Positions 45,596 to 56,100 are shown, counted from the first letter of the stretch. The stretch is 64,000 nt of DNA from Desulfolutivibrio sulfoxidireducens (GCF_013376475.1 NZ_CP045508.1:3074001-3138000), one strand, 5' to 3'. Notes: generated by a model not told the origin, from the letters alone. Numbers and translations are program-made.

Positions 45596-46255
45596 CTAGA
45601 GGGTCCGCAACTCGGGCGGCAGATGGGACACCTCGAAGGGGCCGACGCGACGATCCGGACCGGCGGTCATGCGCAGGATCGAGGCGTTGTGGACCGGAAA
45701 CGCCTCGCGAAAGCCCCGGAAACGGGCCATGGCCAAGGGGTCCGGGTCGGCCGTAAGCCCCCCGAAAAAACGCAACAACACGGCCCGGATGAACTGGCCA
45801 TGGCTGTAGACGACCGTGAGGCCGCCTTTGCCGTCGCGGGAATCGACGTAGCGGGCGAAAAAGGCCTCCACCCGGGCCGCGAGCTCGGCGAAGGTCTCGG
45901 CCCCCTCCCCGTCGCGGTACAACGGATCGCACCGCCTCCAGAAGTCCCGGATCAGGGGGTGGCGCATGGCCCTGGTGGTGCCCGCGTATTTCCCGGGGGA
46001 AAGATAGGTGAATTCGTGGACCGGGGCGGTCTCGACCGGCGCCAGGGGGAAGCGCTCCATGGCCGGGCGGGCCGTGTCCACGGCCCGGGCGTAGGCCGAG
46101 ACCAGGATCAGGTCCGGGGCCCTGGGCAGGGCCTCGGCCGTACGCATGGCCTGGAGGCGGCCCACGTCCGTGAGCCCGGAATCGCCCGGAAGCCCGGTGG
46201 GCAACCCGGCGTTGGAGATGCTTTGCCCGTGCCGGACAAGCCACAATTCAGACAT
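45596..46255 (-). CDS. Histidine phosphatase (phosphoglycerate mutase-like) superfamily protein
   Basis: The 219-residue protein has the N-terminal catalytic LVRHGQS motif (His about residue 8) and the second histidine in VYSHGQFIRAVLL near residue 155. It should be a cytosolic phosphatase or mutase acting through a phospho-histidine. The substrate is unknown. It diverges from serB, and AAAGGAG precedes the ATG. Confidence 0.87.
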   Translation of the reverse strand: MSELWLVRHGQSISNAGLPTGLPGDSGLTDVGRLQAMRTAEALPRAPDLILVSAYARAVDTARPAMERFPLAPVETAPVHEFTYLSPGKYAGTTRAMRHPLIRDFWRRCDPLYRDGEGAETFAELAARVEAFFARYVDSRDGKGGLTVVYSHGQFIRAVLLRFFGGLTADPDPLAMARFRGFREAFPVHNASILRMTAGPDRRVGPFEVSHLPPELRTL

Positions 46256-46323
46256 GCACCGCTCCTTTGGCGTTCCGCCGGGCGCGGCGACATCCCCGAG
46301 AACCGAGGCCCGCCCAAAGCGGC

Positions 46324-46352
46324 TTGCGCGGCCGGCGCCGGGTCTGTATAAC
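46324..46352 (+). promoter_or_regulatory. Sigma70 promoter giving a probable leaderless serB mRNA
   Basis: TTGCGC (46324-46329) and TATAAC (46347-46352) are 17 bases apart, and the ATG of serB begins at 46361. The expected transcript start therefore falls at or next to the ATG, and no Shine-Dalgarno is present between. Confidence 0.5.
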
Positions 46353-46360
46353 CCCGACTC

Positions 46361-47575
46361 ATGCAGCAGATCATCCTGATCCGGATCACCGGCGACGACA
46401 AGCCGGGACTCACCGCCACCCTGGCCAAGCAGCTTGAGGGATCGCGCGTGGACATCCTGGACATCGGCCAGGCCGTCATCCACGACACCCTGTCCCTGGG
46501 CATCCTCATCCGCATTCCCCGCGAATCCGAATCCGCGCCCATCGTCAAAGACCTGCTTTTCACCGCCCACGAGCTCGGCGTCAACCTCACCTTCACCCCC
46601 ATCCCGCCCGAGCGCTACGAAAGATGGGTGGAGGCCCAGGGCAAGGCCCGGCACATCGTCACGCTTTTAGCCCGGACCATCACCGCCGAACAGGTGGCGG
46701 CCATAAGCCGGGTCATCGCCGAAAACGGCCTGAACATCGACGTCATCACCCGCCTGTCGGGCCGGGCCGCGCTTGACGCGTCCGTGGCGACCCGCCAGGC
46801 CTGCGTGGAATTCTCCGTGCGCGGCACGCCCCCCGATCCCGCCGGCATCAAGGGCCAGTTCCTGGCCATCGCCGCGAAGCTCGGGGTGGACATCGCCTTC
46901 CAGGAGGACGGGGCCTTTCGCCGCAACCGCCGCCTGGTGGCCTTCGACATGGACTCCACCCTGATCGCGGCCGAGGTCATCGACGAGTTGGCCAAGGAGG
47001 CCGGGGTGGGCCGGGACGTGGCGGCCATCACCGAATCGGCCATGCGCGGGGAGATCGATTTCAAGCAAAGCCTGCGCAAACGCCTCAGTCTCCTGCGCGG
47101 CCTGCCGGCCACCACCCTCGACGCCGTGGCCGAGCGCATCCCCATGACCGATGGGGCCGAACGGCTGATCACCAACCTCAAGCGCTTCGGCTACAAGATC
47201 GCCATCATCTCCGGCGGGTTCACCTATTTCGGCCGCCGCCTCCAGGAACGCCTGGGCATCGATTTCCTTTTCGCCAACGAACTGGAGATCACGGACGGCC
47301 AGCTCACCGGCAACGTGGTGGGAGATATCGTGGACGCGGCCAAAAAGGCCGAAATCCTCACGGGACTCGCGGCCCGGGAGGGCCTGAGCCTGCAGCAGGT
47401 CATCGCCGTGGGCGACGGGGCCAACGACCTGCCCATGCTGAACCTGGCCGGCCTGGGTATCGCCTTCCACGCCAAGCCCGTGGTCAAACAAGGCGCCAAA
47501 CAGGCCATCTCCACCCTGGGCCTGGACAGCATCCTCTACCTCATCGGCATGCGCGACCGGGACACCGTGACCTGA
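46361..47575 (+). CDS. serB: Phosphoserine phosphatase with two N-terminal ACT domains
   Basis: SerB removes phosphate from O-phosphoserine in the last step of serine synthesis. Residues 1-85 and about 95-180 form two ACT-type regulatory domains (ITGDDKPGLTATL; RTITAEQVAAISRVI). The HAD domain follows with FDMDSTLI (nucleophile Asp about 199), ISGGFTYFG and VGDGANDLPML. The length of 404 residues is typical of the ACT-containing form. No ribosome-binding site precedes the ATG. It is followed 29 bases later by phoU. Confidence 0.95.
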   Translation: MQQIILIRITGDDKPGLTATLAKQLEGSRVDILDIGQAVIHDTLSLGILIRIPRESESAPIVKDLLFTAHELGVNLTFTPIPPERYERWVEAQGKARHIVTLLARTITAEQVAAISRVIAENGLNIDVITRLSGRAALDASVATRQACVEFSVRGTPPDPAGIKGQFLAIAAKLGVDIAFQEDGAFRRNRRLVAFDMDSTLIAAEVIDELAKEAGVGRDVAAITESAMRGEIDFKQSLRKRLSLLRGLPATTLDAVAERIPMTDGAERLITNLKRFGYKIAIISGGFTYFGRRLQERLGIDFLFANELEITDGQLTGNVVGDIVDAAKKAEILTGLAAREGLSLQQVIAVGDGANDLPMLNLAGLGIAFHAKPVVKQGAKQAISTLGLDSILYLIGMRDRDTVT

Positions 47576-47604
47576 CACGTCCGCCAAACCCAAAGGAGCA
47601 CTCC

Positions 47605-48264
47605 GTGGAAACCGCGCTGCAACAGGAAATCACCACGCTTCGGGTCAACATCCTCAAGATGCTGCACATGGCCCACGAGGCGGTGCAGAAAGCCACCAAG
47701 GCCGTGTTCGAGAACAATGCCGACCTGGCCCGGCAGATCATCGACGACGACCGGCACATCAACGCCCTGGAGTGCCTGATCGACTCCGAGAGCCTGCGGG
47801 TCCTGGCCCTGTACCAGCCCGTGGCCAAGGACCTGCGCTTCATCGTGGGCTGCATGCGCATGATCGTGAACATCGAACGCCTGGGCGACGAGGGGGCCAA
47901 CATCGCCGAACGGGTGCTCATCCTGCACGAGCGGCCGCGCCTGGAAGCCAATCCGGCCCTACGGCAACTGGCCGAACTGGCCCTGGAACTGGTGCAAAAA
48001 ACCATCACCGCGTTCATGGAACTCGATGCGGACCTGGCCAAGGAAATCTTTGACCGCAACATCGAATCCATGAACCTCAACGTGAAAATCTTCAAGGACA
48101 CCACAGAGTACATGATCCGCGAGTCCCGGACCGTGGAACGCGCCGTGCAATATTCCTTCATCGCCCACAGTTTCAAACGCATCTGCGACCAATCCTCGAA
48201 CATCGCCGAGACCATCATCTTCATCAAGGAAGGCGAGAACTACAAACACAAGTGCGGGAAATAA
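47605..48264 (+). CDS. phoU: PhoU-type phosphate signalling protein
   Basis: The 219-residue protein has two three-helix PhoU repeats with the metal-binding ERLGDEGANIAE and KRICDQSSNIAE motifs. PhoU dampens the PhoR/PhoB phosphate response and modulates Pst transport, but no pst or phoBR genes are in the window. It starts with GTG at 47605 behind AAAGGAG. Remnants of a transposase begin directly behind its stop. Confidence 0.93.
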   Translation: METALQQEITTLRVNILKMLHMAHEAVQKATKAVFENNADLARQIIDDDRHINALECLIDSESLRVLALYQPVAKDLRFIVGCMRMIVNIERLGDEGANIAERVLILHERPRLEANPALRQLAELALELVQKTITAFMELDADLAKEIFDRNIESMNLNVKIFKDTTEYMIRESRTVERAVQYSFIAHSFKRICDQSSNIAETIIFIKEGENYKHKCGK

Positions 48265-48274
48265 CCGCCGCGCG

Positions 48275-49035
48275 ACCCGCCCCGACAGGGGACGCCGCCG
48301 GGGCCAGGGGCGCGGCAACGTCCTGCGGCAAGAGCAGGGCCTGCCCCTTCTTGCTGGTCCTCTCCGGCACCTCTTGGATCAGCCGGACAGCTCCTCTTGG
48401 CGGATGCAACCCGTGTAGACGATCTTGCCGGGCCTGGGAGAATGGGCGTGCCCTTCCCGCCTGGCCAGGTTGATCAGGACCTCGGGCTTTTCCCGACGCA
48501 GGTTGTGGCGGGTGATGAAGCTGTCCCCGGCCCCCCGCCGCGCCGCCATCAGCGCCACGTCATCGAAGGCCGCATCGTCCACCCAGAGCGGATGGGCCTT
48601 GGTCAGCTTGCGCACCCGCACGCGGACCACGGCATGAAAGTCCAAGGCCCCTTCATGCAGGGGATGGTGATTCCCTGGACAAAGCTTGGCCCCTACGACC
48701 AGACCGCCTTCGAGGAACGAGCAGACCGGGGCGTGGCCGAGAACCCCGGTGTAGCCCTTGGCGACGCCCTCCTTCTTGGTGTCGCTGTTGTCGAGGATGG
48801 TGGAGTTGGTGTCGATCCGCACGCCGACACAGTGAGGCGTCGAACCCCACCTTGCCTATGGCGATGAGTCCGCCAAGGCACCGCGGGATGTCCTTCTCAG
48901 CGACCTGACAGTTCGGGACTCCCGTTTGGCGCAGAGGGAATCAACGCCACCGATGCGCTTGAGTTCGCCCATCGCCGCAAGCCCGGCATTGCCGATGATC
49001 GGCTCTTCGGTGATCTCAAGGGCCAATTTTCCCAT
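48275..49035 (-). pseudogene. Broken IS1380-like transposase (first fragment)
   Basis: Read on the minus strand from ATG 49035, the N-terminus (EPIIGNAGLAAMGELKRIGG) breaks off by frameshift near 48860. It then continues in another frame with IDTNSTILDNSDTKKEGVAK and HAPVCSFLEGG, and after a stop near 48379 again with EVPERTSKKGQALLLPQD. These blocks are in the order expected for IS1380-type DDE transposases. At least two frame changes and the missing C-terminal half make it inactive. It ends against phoU. Confidence 0.65.
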
Positions 49036-49348
49036 GTGGCGCACCTCGCGGGTGAAAAAACATTCCCTCAACCCAACGAGGTCAATACACCAAAATGATT
49101 CATTATTTTCAAATGCAAATTGCATCTTGACAGCAAGTGGAATTGATGCTGGTTGCGGATTCAGGGAATTCTGGCGGAATTGAACGATTTTTCAGCATGA
49201 CACTGCCCCAGCAGTGAATTGCCGTTTTCTTGTTCAGACCGTTGCAAGGCGTTGGTGCGGGTTTCTACGCGTCTTTCCGAAATCTCCGTTGGACACCGCC
49301 TTTTTACTGAAAATTGAACAGATGTTTCTTGCAGATTCATAACAAGCA
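49036..49348. other. 313-base AT-richer gap
   Basis: No gene or clear signal is found between the transposase fragment and the radical SAM gene. The lower GC fits imported DNA. Confidence 0.4.
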
Positions 49349-50860
49349 TCATTTTGAACACGTCACATCGCTTCTAAGAAAATCCGCTGTCACGATTTGA
49401 CAATGATGAACCATGGCTGCCAAATGCAGCATTTCAGGGAGTTCGGCTAGACGTTTGAATAATATGTGAAAAAATAAACTCCAAAAAGCCAAGCGACCTT
49501 TCGTGCTAATTCCAAGTGTCCAAAGCAAAAGGAACATGGCCTTGACATCATACATTTTCACAGGTCTTTTTGCCACAAAATCAGGAGTCTTATAGTTCTT
49601 CAGACATTTTTTGATGCGCCCAAAGGATGCTGTCGGCGTATAGATTTCTCGCAAGAGGTCTTTGTATCCCTTAACCAGGAAGTCCTTATCCAGTTTTGGA
49701 ATGAAGTTCAGGGCATTTTCGTCCATGGTGTTGTTGCCTGAGGGCAAGCCAAGAATCCGGCCCTCTTTTTCGAGACGTTTCCACAGCGGCGTGTGGGGCG
49801 GGGCCGAGAGCAACCCGATCATGGCCACGGCTATGCCGGCATTCTCAATAAACTGCCGTTGGAGGTTGAAAATTTCGGGTGGATCCGCATCGAAACCGAT
49901 GATGAAGCCGCCCATGACACTGATGCCAAAGGAATGGATCGTCTCCACGGATCGGAGTAAGTCGCGTCCCATATTTTGTTTCTTGGAACATTCGGCCAGG
50001 GAGGCGGCCGCCGGAGTCTCAATGCCGATGAAGACGCTCTTGAATTGGGCCTTCGCCATCAAACCGAGCAGTTCCGCGTCGTCGGCCAGGTTGATGCTTG
50101 CCTGTGTGATGAACGTGAAAGGCTGCCCATGCTTCTGTTGCCAAGCGATGATGCCGTGCAGGAATTTTTTTGCCAGATTTTTGTTGCCGATGAAGTTGTC
50201 ATCGACAAAAAAAACCATGCCTCCCCAGCCAAGAGACAAGATATTGTCCAGTTCGGCAAGGATTTGTTCCAGGGATTTGTGGCGGGGCTTCAGACCGTTG
50301 AGGAACAACACATCACAAAATTCGCACTGGAAGGGGCACCCTCGTGTGCTCTGTATGGGCATGGCTAGGTACGCTTTGATGTCGAGAAGATCCAACCGGG
50401 GGGGCGGTGTCTCTGTCAAGCGAGGAAAACCGTCCGCCTTGTACACCGGCTTGGCGCAGCCGTTTTGCAGATCGGCCACAAGCCGGGGCATGACTGCCTC
50501 GGCTTCGCCCACCACGATATGATCAACCCCCTGGACCGTTTCATGATACAGCGTATAATGTGGCCCCCCGGCCACGACAGGCACTCCGGCGGCATTTGCC
50601 CGGCGCACAACCGTCGCAGCCGATTGCATCTGAATATCCATGGCGCTTACGAACACAGCATCAGCCCAGGCGAGGTGCTCTTCCTGCAACGGTTCCACGC
50701 TCATATCGACAAGTCGCTGTGGCCAAACCTGGGGGAGCATCGCTGCCACGGTGAGCAGACCAAGAGGAGGAACATTCGATGGCGCATGGAAAAATCGTCC
50801 TGCATGCTGCATGCTCCAGAATGTCGGCGGATAAGCTGGCGAAACGAGCAGGATATTCAT
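49349..50860 (-). CDS. B12-binding-domain radical SAM protein with DUF4070-type C-terminus
   Basis: The 503-residue protein has an N-terminal cobalamin-binding-like Rossmann domain (about 1-140; VAGGPHYTLY, HIVVGEAEAVMP) and a radical SAM domain with the [4Fe-4S] motif STRGCPFQCEFCDVLF near residue 175. The C-terminal region after about residue 370 resembles DUF4070, shared by hopanoid methylase-type enzymes. Such enzymes methylate or rearrange unactivated carbons, often lipids, under anaerobic conditions. The substrate is unknown. The cobalamin-binding DxHxxG is not clear. Lower GC and flanking transposase fragments suggest transfer. Confidence 0.82.
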   Translation of the reverse strand: MNILLVSPAYPPTFWSMQHAGRFFHAPSNVPPLGLLTVAAMLPQVWPQRLVDMSVEPLQEEHLAWADAVFVSAMDIQMQSAATVVRRANAAGVPVVAGGPHYTLYHETVQGVDHIVVGEAEAVMPRLVADLQNGCAKPVYKADGFPRLTETPPPRLDLLDIKAYLAMPIQSTRGCPFQCEFCDVLFLNGLKPRHKSLEQILAELDNILSLGWGGMVFFVDDNFIGNKNLAKKFLHGIIAWQQKHGQPFTFITQASINLADDAELLGLMAKAQFKSVFIGIETPAAASLAECSKKQNMGRDLLRSVETIHSFGISVMGGFIIGFDADPPEIFNLQRQFIENAGIAVAMIGLLSAPPHTPLWKRLEKEGRILGLPSGNNTMDENALNFIPKLDKDFLVKGYKDLLREIYTPTASFGRIKKCLKNYKTPDFVAKRPVKMYDVKAMFLLLWTLGISTKGRLAFWSLFFHILFKRLAELPEMLHLAAMVHHCQIVTADFLRSDVTCSK

Positions 50861-50929
50861 GCGCTACGGTTATCCTCCCTTGCGCGTTGACCTTCGCGGC
50901 AATCCCACTGCGCTACGCATACCCCGCTT

Positions 50930-50941
50930 GGTATGCATACC
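50930..50941. promoter_or_regulatory. Palindrome GGTATGCATACC upstream of the radical SAM gene
   Basis: A perfect 12-base palindrome lies about 70 bases upstream of the radical SAM ATG, with a related half-site GCATACC at 50917-50923. It could be an operator or part of a mobile-element end. Confidence 0.3.
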
Positions 50942-50945
50942 TTTT

Positions 50946-51107
50946 TCAGGGGGACTGCGAGACTGAAAACCGATCCGGATGATTTGCCGATTCCCGATGA
51001 GTACGGATGCCGTCAATGCCGCTGATGCGCAGAAGTTCTCCCACAGTCAACAACCCGCCATTGCGGATGATTGGCTCCTTCATCATATACAGGGCAGGCG
51101 TGCTCAT
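50946..51107 (-). pseudogene. N-terminal fragment of a second IS1380-like transposase
   Basis: From ATG 51107 on the minus strand about 53 residues read MSTPALYMMKEPIIRNGGLL and then VGELLRISGIDGI. These match the N-terminus of the fragment at 48275-49035 (EPII.N.GL...GEL.RI.G.D). It ends at 50946 without any catalytic part. Both fragments point the same way and flank the radical SAM gene. Confidence 0.6.
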
Positions 51108-51494
51108 GTCCAGCACCTCGTTGGTGAACTGGGCTATCGCCACCCCATGAAAGATCAATATGCCGGAATTCTAAACTTATTTCAATGATCAGATGCACCG
51201 TTACTGCGGCTTGAGCTGATATTTCTTACGGATTCAGGTTCATAACCACATTCCGGGAAAAGCGGCGGCGTGTTTGGTGGAGGCTTCCTCGCGGAGCCTG
51301 CCGGTGCTTTCAGCCCAGCGTGTGGTCACCCGCGAAATTCGCCCATGCCAGGACAAATCCTCAAGCCTTGCCCCGCAACGCGGGCAACGGCGCCGTTGCC
51401 CGCTTCCGGATCGGCCGCGTGACTCCCGAGATACCGGAGAGTTACCGTTGTCTCACCTTGCGCTTCCTTCCCGGGAGACCGCGATGAACCTCTT
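51108..51494. other. 387-base intergenic region with a 24-base perfect palindrome
   Basis: No gene is supported. A perfect palindrome with arms at 51380-51391 and 51392-51403 lies about 90 bases beyond the mltG stop; it lacks a T-run. The rest shows nothing recognisable. Confidence 0.4.
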
Positions 51495-52511
51495 TTACGG
51501 GGAAGTGGTGCGTTTTCGCTGGAAGCGGTTCACGGCATTGATGTGGTCGTTCAAGGTCTTGCTGAAGCGGTGGGCGCCCTCGCCCGTGGCCACGAAGTAG
51601 TAATAGTCGTGGATTTCCGGGGCGGCCACAGCCAGAAGCGCGCCCAGCCCCGGGGAACAGATGGGGCCCGGCGGCAGGCCGGGAAGCTGGTAGGTGTTGT
51701 AGGGATTTTTCGGGTCATCCAGGTGGGCCCGGCGCAGGTTGCCGTCAAAGGACTCGCCCAGGCCGTAGATCACTGTGGGATCGGTCTGAAGCAGCATGTT
51801 TTTGGCCAGCCGGTTGAGAAACACCCCGGCCACCCTGGCCCGCTCCTCGGGAACCCCGGTTTCCTTCTCCACGATGGAGGCCAGGGTCACGGCCTCGTAC
51901 AGGCTTTTGCCCTCGAGCGGCTTGACCGGCCAGACGTTTTGTGCCTGCCGGAAAAACTCCCTGAGCATGGCCTCGACGACGTAGGCCGCATCATTCCCGG
52001 GTTTTCGGGAAAAGAGATACGTCTCCGGAAAAAGGAAGCCCTCGGCCGTGTCCGCCGGGACGGCGTATTTCTCCAAAAGCGCCTTGTCCCTGGCCGCGCG
52101 CACGAAGCTCTCGGCCGTGCCGAACCCGGCCTCCTCCACGATCCTGGCCGTCTGGCGCATGGTCAGGCCCTCGGGGACGGAAAGCTTGCGCTGAATGCCC
52201 GCCGAGGTGGTCAGCACCTCCAGCACCTTCCCCGGGGTCAGGCCCGTGGACAGGGCGAATTCCCCGGCCTTCACCTTGCCGCCCAGGTCCGTATATTTGG
52301 CGTAGAGCGTAAAAAGCAGGGCATCCGTGACCACCCCCCGCTCCACGAGCCTGGCGGCCACGTCGGCGAAGCGCTGGCCCGGCTCGATGACCACCACCAC
52401 CTCGTGGCCCGGGTCCTCGGGCGGCACGGTAAGGAAGGTCCAGACATGATGGCCGGCCGCGCCGGCCCCGGCCAAAACGGCCAGAAAAACGGCCAGGATC
52501 ACGTAGCGCAT
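51495..52511 (-). CDS. mltG: Endolytic murein transglycosylase MltG
   Basis: MltG is an inner-membrane lytic transglycosylase that ends nascent glycan strands. The 338-residue protein has an N-terminal membrane anchor (MRYVILAVFLAVLAGAG), a LysM-like part (VVVVIEPGQRFADVAARL) and the YceG domain with the catalytic glutamate in LASIVEKETG and the downstream LQTDPTVIYGLG and NPYNTYQLPGLPPGPI blocks. Its ATG overlaps the ruvX stop by 13 bases. Confidence 0.96.
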   Translation of the reverse strand: MRYVILAVFLAVLAGAGAAGHHVWTFLTVPPEDPGHEVVVVIEPGQRFADVAARLVERGVVTDALLFTLYAKYTDLGGKVKAGEFALSTGLTPGKVLEVLTTSAGIQRKLSVPEGLTMRQTARIVEEAGFGTAESFVRAARDKALLEKYAVPADTAEGFLFPETYLFSRKPGNDAAYVVEAMLREFFRQAQNVWPVKPLEGKSLYEAVTLASIVEKETGVPEERARVAGVFLNRLAKNMLLQTDPTVIYGLGESFDGNLRRAHLDDPKNPYNTYQLPGLPPGPICSPGLGALLAVAAPEIHDYYYFVATGEGAHRFSKTLNDHINAVNRFQRKRTTSP

Positions 52512-52936
52512 GGTTCGCCTTCCCGCCCGGAGACAAAGGTGTTGACGATGCGGACCGCCGCCTGGGCGTCCAGGGCCTCACGCAGGCGCTTGCCCGAAAG
52601 TCCGGCCGCGCGCAAGTCCTCGGCGGCCTGGGCCGAGGACAGGGTCTCGTCCACGAGTTCGATGGGAACCGGGGTGCGGCGGGCCAGGCTTTGGACGAAA
52701 TTATGAATCTGCCGGACGGTCTCGGCCTCCCGGCCGGGAACGCCATCCAGGGGGCGGGGCAGGCCCACGACGATGCGTTCCACGCCCTGGGCCGTGATGA
52801 CGGCCGCAAGCTCGTCGAAAAGGGCCTTTTTCGTGGTGCGCGTGATGGTTTTCACGGGAAAGGCCACGCGGCCGTCCGGATCGGTGACGGCCAGTCCCAC
52901 GCGGGCCAGCCCGAAGTCGATGCCCAGGATCTTCAT
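52499..52936 (-). CDS. ruvX: Holliday-junction resolvase-like / pre-16S rRNA nuclease YqgF
   Basis: The 145-residue protein has the RNase H-like fold with LGIDFGLARVGLAV at the N-terminus, VVGLPRPLDG in the middle and VDETLSSAQA, which give the conserved acidic residues. The family matures the 5' end of 16S rRNA. The ATG at 52936 places the first acidic motif correctly. It is the first gene of a ruvX-mltG pair, an arrangement common in bacteria. Confidence 0.93.
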   Translation of the reverse strand: MKILGIDFGLARVGLAVTDPDGRVAFPVKTITRTTKKALFDELAAVITAQGVERIVVGLPRPLDGVPGREAETVRQIHNFVQSLARRTPVPIELVDETLSSAQAAEDLRAAGLSGKRLREALDAQAAVRIVNTFVSGREGEPCAT

Positions 52937-53040
52937 ACGGCGGTTTCGGTGGAAATGAGGCCTCCGGCGGGCCAAAGGGCTTCACCCTTTGCAATCCCTT
53001 CTCCGTTTTCCTCTCCCCTTACCCGGCTTCCCGCCCGTCG

Positions 53041-53132
53041 AAAAGGGGTTGCCGCCCCCTTTTCAGGGGTCCAGGGGGGATGATCCCCCCTGGTGGAGGA
53101 GGGGTACGGGGAGGAGGCAACGCCTCCTCCCC
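53041..53132 (-). repeat. GC-rich hairpin cluster behind the lactate dehydrogenase gene (copy 4, partial)
   Basis: Two long perfect hairpins occur at 53108-53132 (11-bp arms, loop of 3) and 53071-53093 (11-bp arms around one base). A further GGGGTTGCCGCCCCC imperfect stem lies at 53045-53062. The GGTCCAGGGGGGATGATCCC core is related to GAGTCCGGGGGGAATCATTC of the element at 61133-61236. Confidence 0.55.
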
Positions 53133-53174
53133 ATACTTCACGCCTCCGCCCCGGCCGCCACGCCTCCTCCCCGT

Positions 53175-56100
53175 CTACAGCCGCACCCGGGCTGCCTTGA
53201 GCCGCTTTTTCAGGTCCCGTTTCCATTTCGGTCCGCCGTAAAGCGCCGCCAGGTATTCCAGGGCGTGCAGCACCCGGTTTTTGCGGCCGATCTCCCCAAG
53301 GCACCGGGCGATGCCGATGCGGCAGGACGGGCAGCCGACCACCACGGGCATGGCGTCATCCGCCAGTTCCTTTTGCAAGGTCCCGGTCTTTCCGGCCCGG
53401 ATCCGGTTGTGGATCTCGGGCGAGGTCAGGGCTCCCAGGCCCGATTCGCCGCAGCAGCCCGGGGACACGCTCACCGCCGCGCCGGTCAGCGCGGCCAGGG
53501 CGGCGCGGTAGGCCTCGGGGACCTTGAGGGCCGGGACCCCGGCCCATTCGGCGTGGCAGGCGGCGTGGTACAGGATGCGTCCGTCCGGGGAGGACGCGGG
53601 CGGCAGGCGTTCGGCCAAAAACTGCAGCACGTCCCGGCGGGTCATGGGGCCGTCCGATCCGGCCAGGTCGTAACCTTCCAGGGCCTCGCGACAGGTGCCG
53701 CAGGCGGTCAGAAGCGTGGCCGGGAGAAATCCCTTGTCCCGGGCCGCTTCCAGGAGCTTTCGCAGGGCCGCGAGAGTGCGTTCCCGATTGGTCGCGAAGG
53801 CCTCGGCCAGGCCGGACACGGCCAGGGGATAGCCGCAGCACAGATGCGCCGGGGGGATGACCACCCGGACCCCGGCCCGAAGCAGCAGCTCCACGGCGGC
53901 CATGCCTATGCCCGGGCTGAAAAGGCCCGCGCCGCACCCGGGGAAATAGAGCACGGTTGCGGCATCCGGGGCGGCCTCGGGGGGCGAGAAGAGACAGCCT
54001 TTCTCCAGGCGCAGCTTTTCGGCCAGATTCTTGACCCCGATGGCCGGATTCGGGCCGCGCAGCACCGGATTATACAGCCTGTTGCGCCAGGCCGCCGGGA
54101 CCAGGCCCATGGCCCGGCCGTGAAAGGCCTGGCCGTAGGCCATAAGCTTGGCCGCCGTGGGCAGCCGGACGGAGGGGTCCCTGGCCAGGTAGGACAGAAC
54201 CCTGGTCTTTATGGGGTGGCCGCCGGCCTCCTTGGTCTCCAGGTAGGCCCGCATGTCCAGGGCCACCTGGGCGCTTTGGATCTTGACCGGGCAGGCCGCG
54301 GCGCACTTGCCGCAGGCGGTGCAGTGCTCCATGAGCCGGCGCAGGCGATCCAGGAGCCCCGGGTCCGGTTCGCCCGAGCGGAGTTGGGAATAGTGGATGG
54401 CCTCGATAAGGGCGCCCAGGCTGATGTTCTTGTTGCGGGGATGGTACAAAAGCCCCTGGCTCGGGGCGTACATGGGGCAGACCTGCTTGCACTTGCCGCA
54501 CCGGTTGCAGAACTGGATGTTGGCCAGCATGGCGATGAGCCGGTCCTTCTCGGGCAGGGCCGTCTTCTTGATGTCCCGGATGAGCCGGTTGAAGGAGAAG
54601 GTGTAGGGCTCCACGTCCAGGGTCTTTGTGACCAGCTTGCCGGGATTGAAGATATTTTTCGGGTCCACGACCGCCTTGTAGCGCCGAAGCGCCGCGATCT
54701 TTTTGTCCTCCAGAAAGGCGATCTTGGTGATGCCGATGCCGTGCTCCCCGGACACCGCCCCACCCAGGCTCATGACCTTGGTGAACACCTCGTCGGCGGC
54801 CTCCATGGCCCGGCGCATCATCTCCTGGTCGTTGGAATTGACCGGGATGTTCACATGGCAGTTGCCGTCCCCGGCGTGCATGTGGTTGGCCACCTCGATG
54901 CGGGTGGCGATCATGTCGTTGTAGATTTCGCGCAGGGGTTCTCGCAGGCGCGGATAGCGGGAGGTCAGGTCGGAGAAGAAGTAGTAGGTCTGCACCTCCA
55001 CCTCGGCGTCGCTGAGATCCTTGGCCGAGAGTCCGCCGCGCAGGATGCGGTCGGCGAATTCCATCTCCATGGCCAGAAACTCGTCCGAGGGGGACACTCC
55101 GTGCAGCCTGCTGGCGTTTTGCAGGGCCTCCTTGTAGGCCCGGCCCAGGCACCTGAGGTTCAACCCCTCGATGAAGTCGGAGAACTCCGGGACGACCCCC
55201 AGGGGGATGACGATGTCCTCGTTGATCTTGAATCCGCTGGTGCGCTTGGAGATGGCCGAGAGCTTGTGCCGGTCCTCCCAGAAGACCTCGGCCTGCTTGT
55301 CGTTTTCGGCCACGAAGATGTCCACGTTCTCATACGGCGTGGCGATGTCCACGATGTTGGCCACGGCCGCGTCCAGGGCTTGCTCGTCCGCGGAATCAAG
55401 CTGCAGGAGCAGGACCGAGATGGGCTCGCCCTCGTAGGTCGCGGACTTTTTTGCATAGTTGATGGCCCGCACGTATTTCGACCCGAACTCCTCCAGGGCC
55501 GAGATCTTGACCGCGTCGCCCTCCAGGCGGATGCGGTCGCGAAGCCCCACCACGTCCTTTATGACCAGCATGGCGTGGCGCATGGAACGCCCGAAGAACT
55601 CCAGGCACAACACCCGCGAATGGGGCAGCCGGTCATGCAGGATGAAGCAGGCCTCGGTGACGATGCCGTCCACGCCCTCCTTCTGCACCCCGGGCAGGCC
55701 CCCCAGGTACTTGTTGGACACGTCCTTGCCCAGGCCCGGGCCGCGAATCTCGCCGCCCTGAAGGGAAATGGTCTCGGTGAGGGTCCCGGCCTGGTCGTGG
55801 ATGTCGAAGACCGCCGTCTCCTCGGGCAGGATCTTGTGGCGGGGATGGTCGCGGCGGCGGACCTCGATGACCCGGGCGTCGGGCAGAACCATGGTGTAGG
55901 AGTGGATATTGTCCAACGTGGTGCCGTATTCGAAGCAGAAGGGGCCGCCGGCGTTCTCGGCGATGTTGCCGCCCAGCGACGAGGCCGCCTTGGAGGCCGG
56001 GTCCACGGTCAACAGCAGGTTGTGTTTGGCCGCCGCCGTGATCGCGGTCAGGGTGATGACCCCGGTCTGGGCGCACAAGAGCTTCTTTTCCACGTCCACG

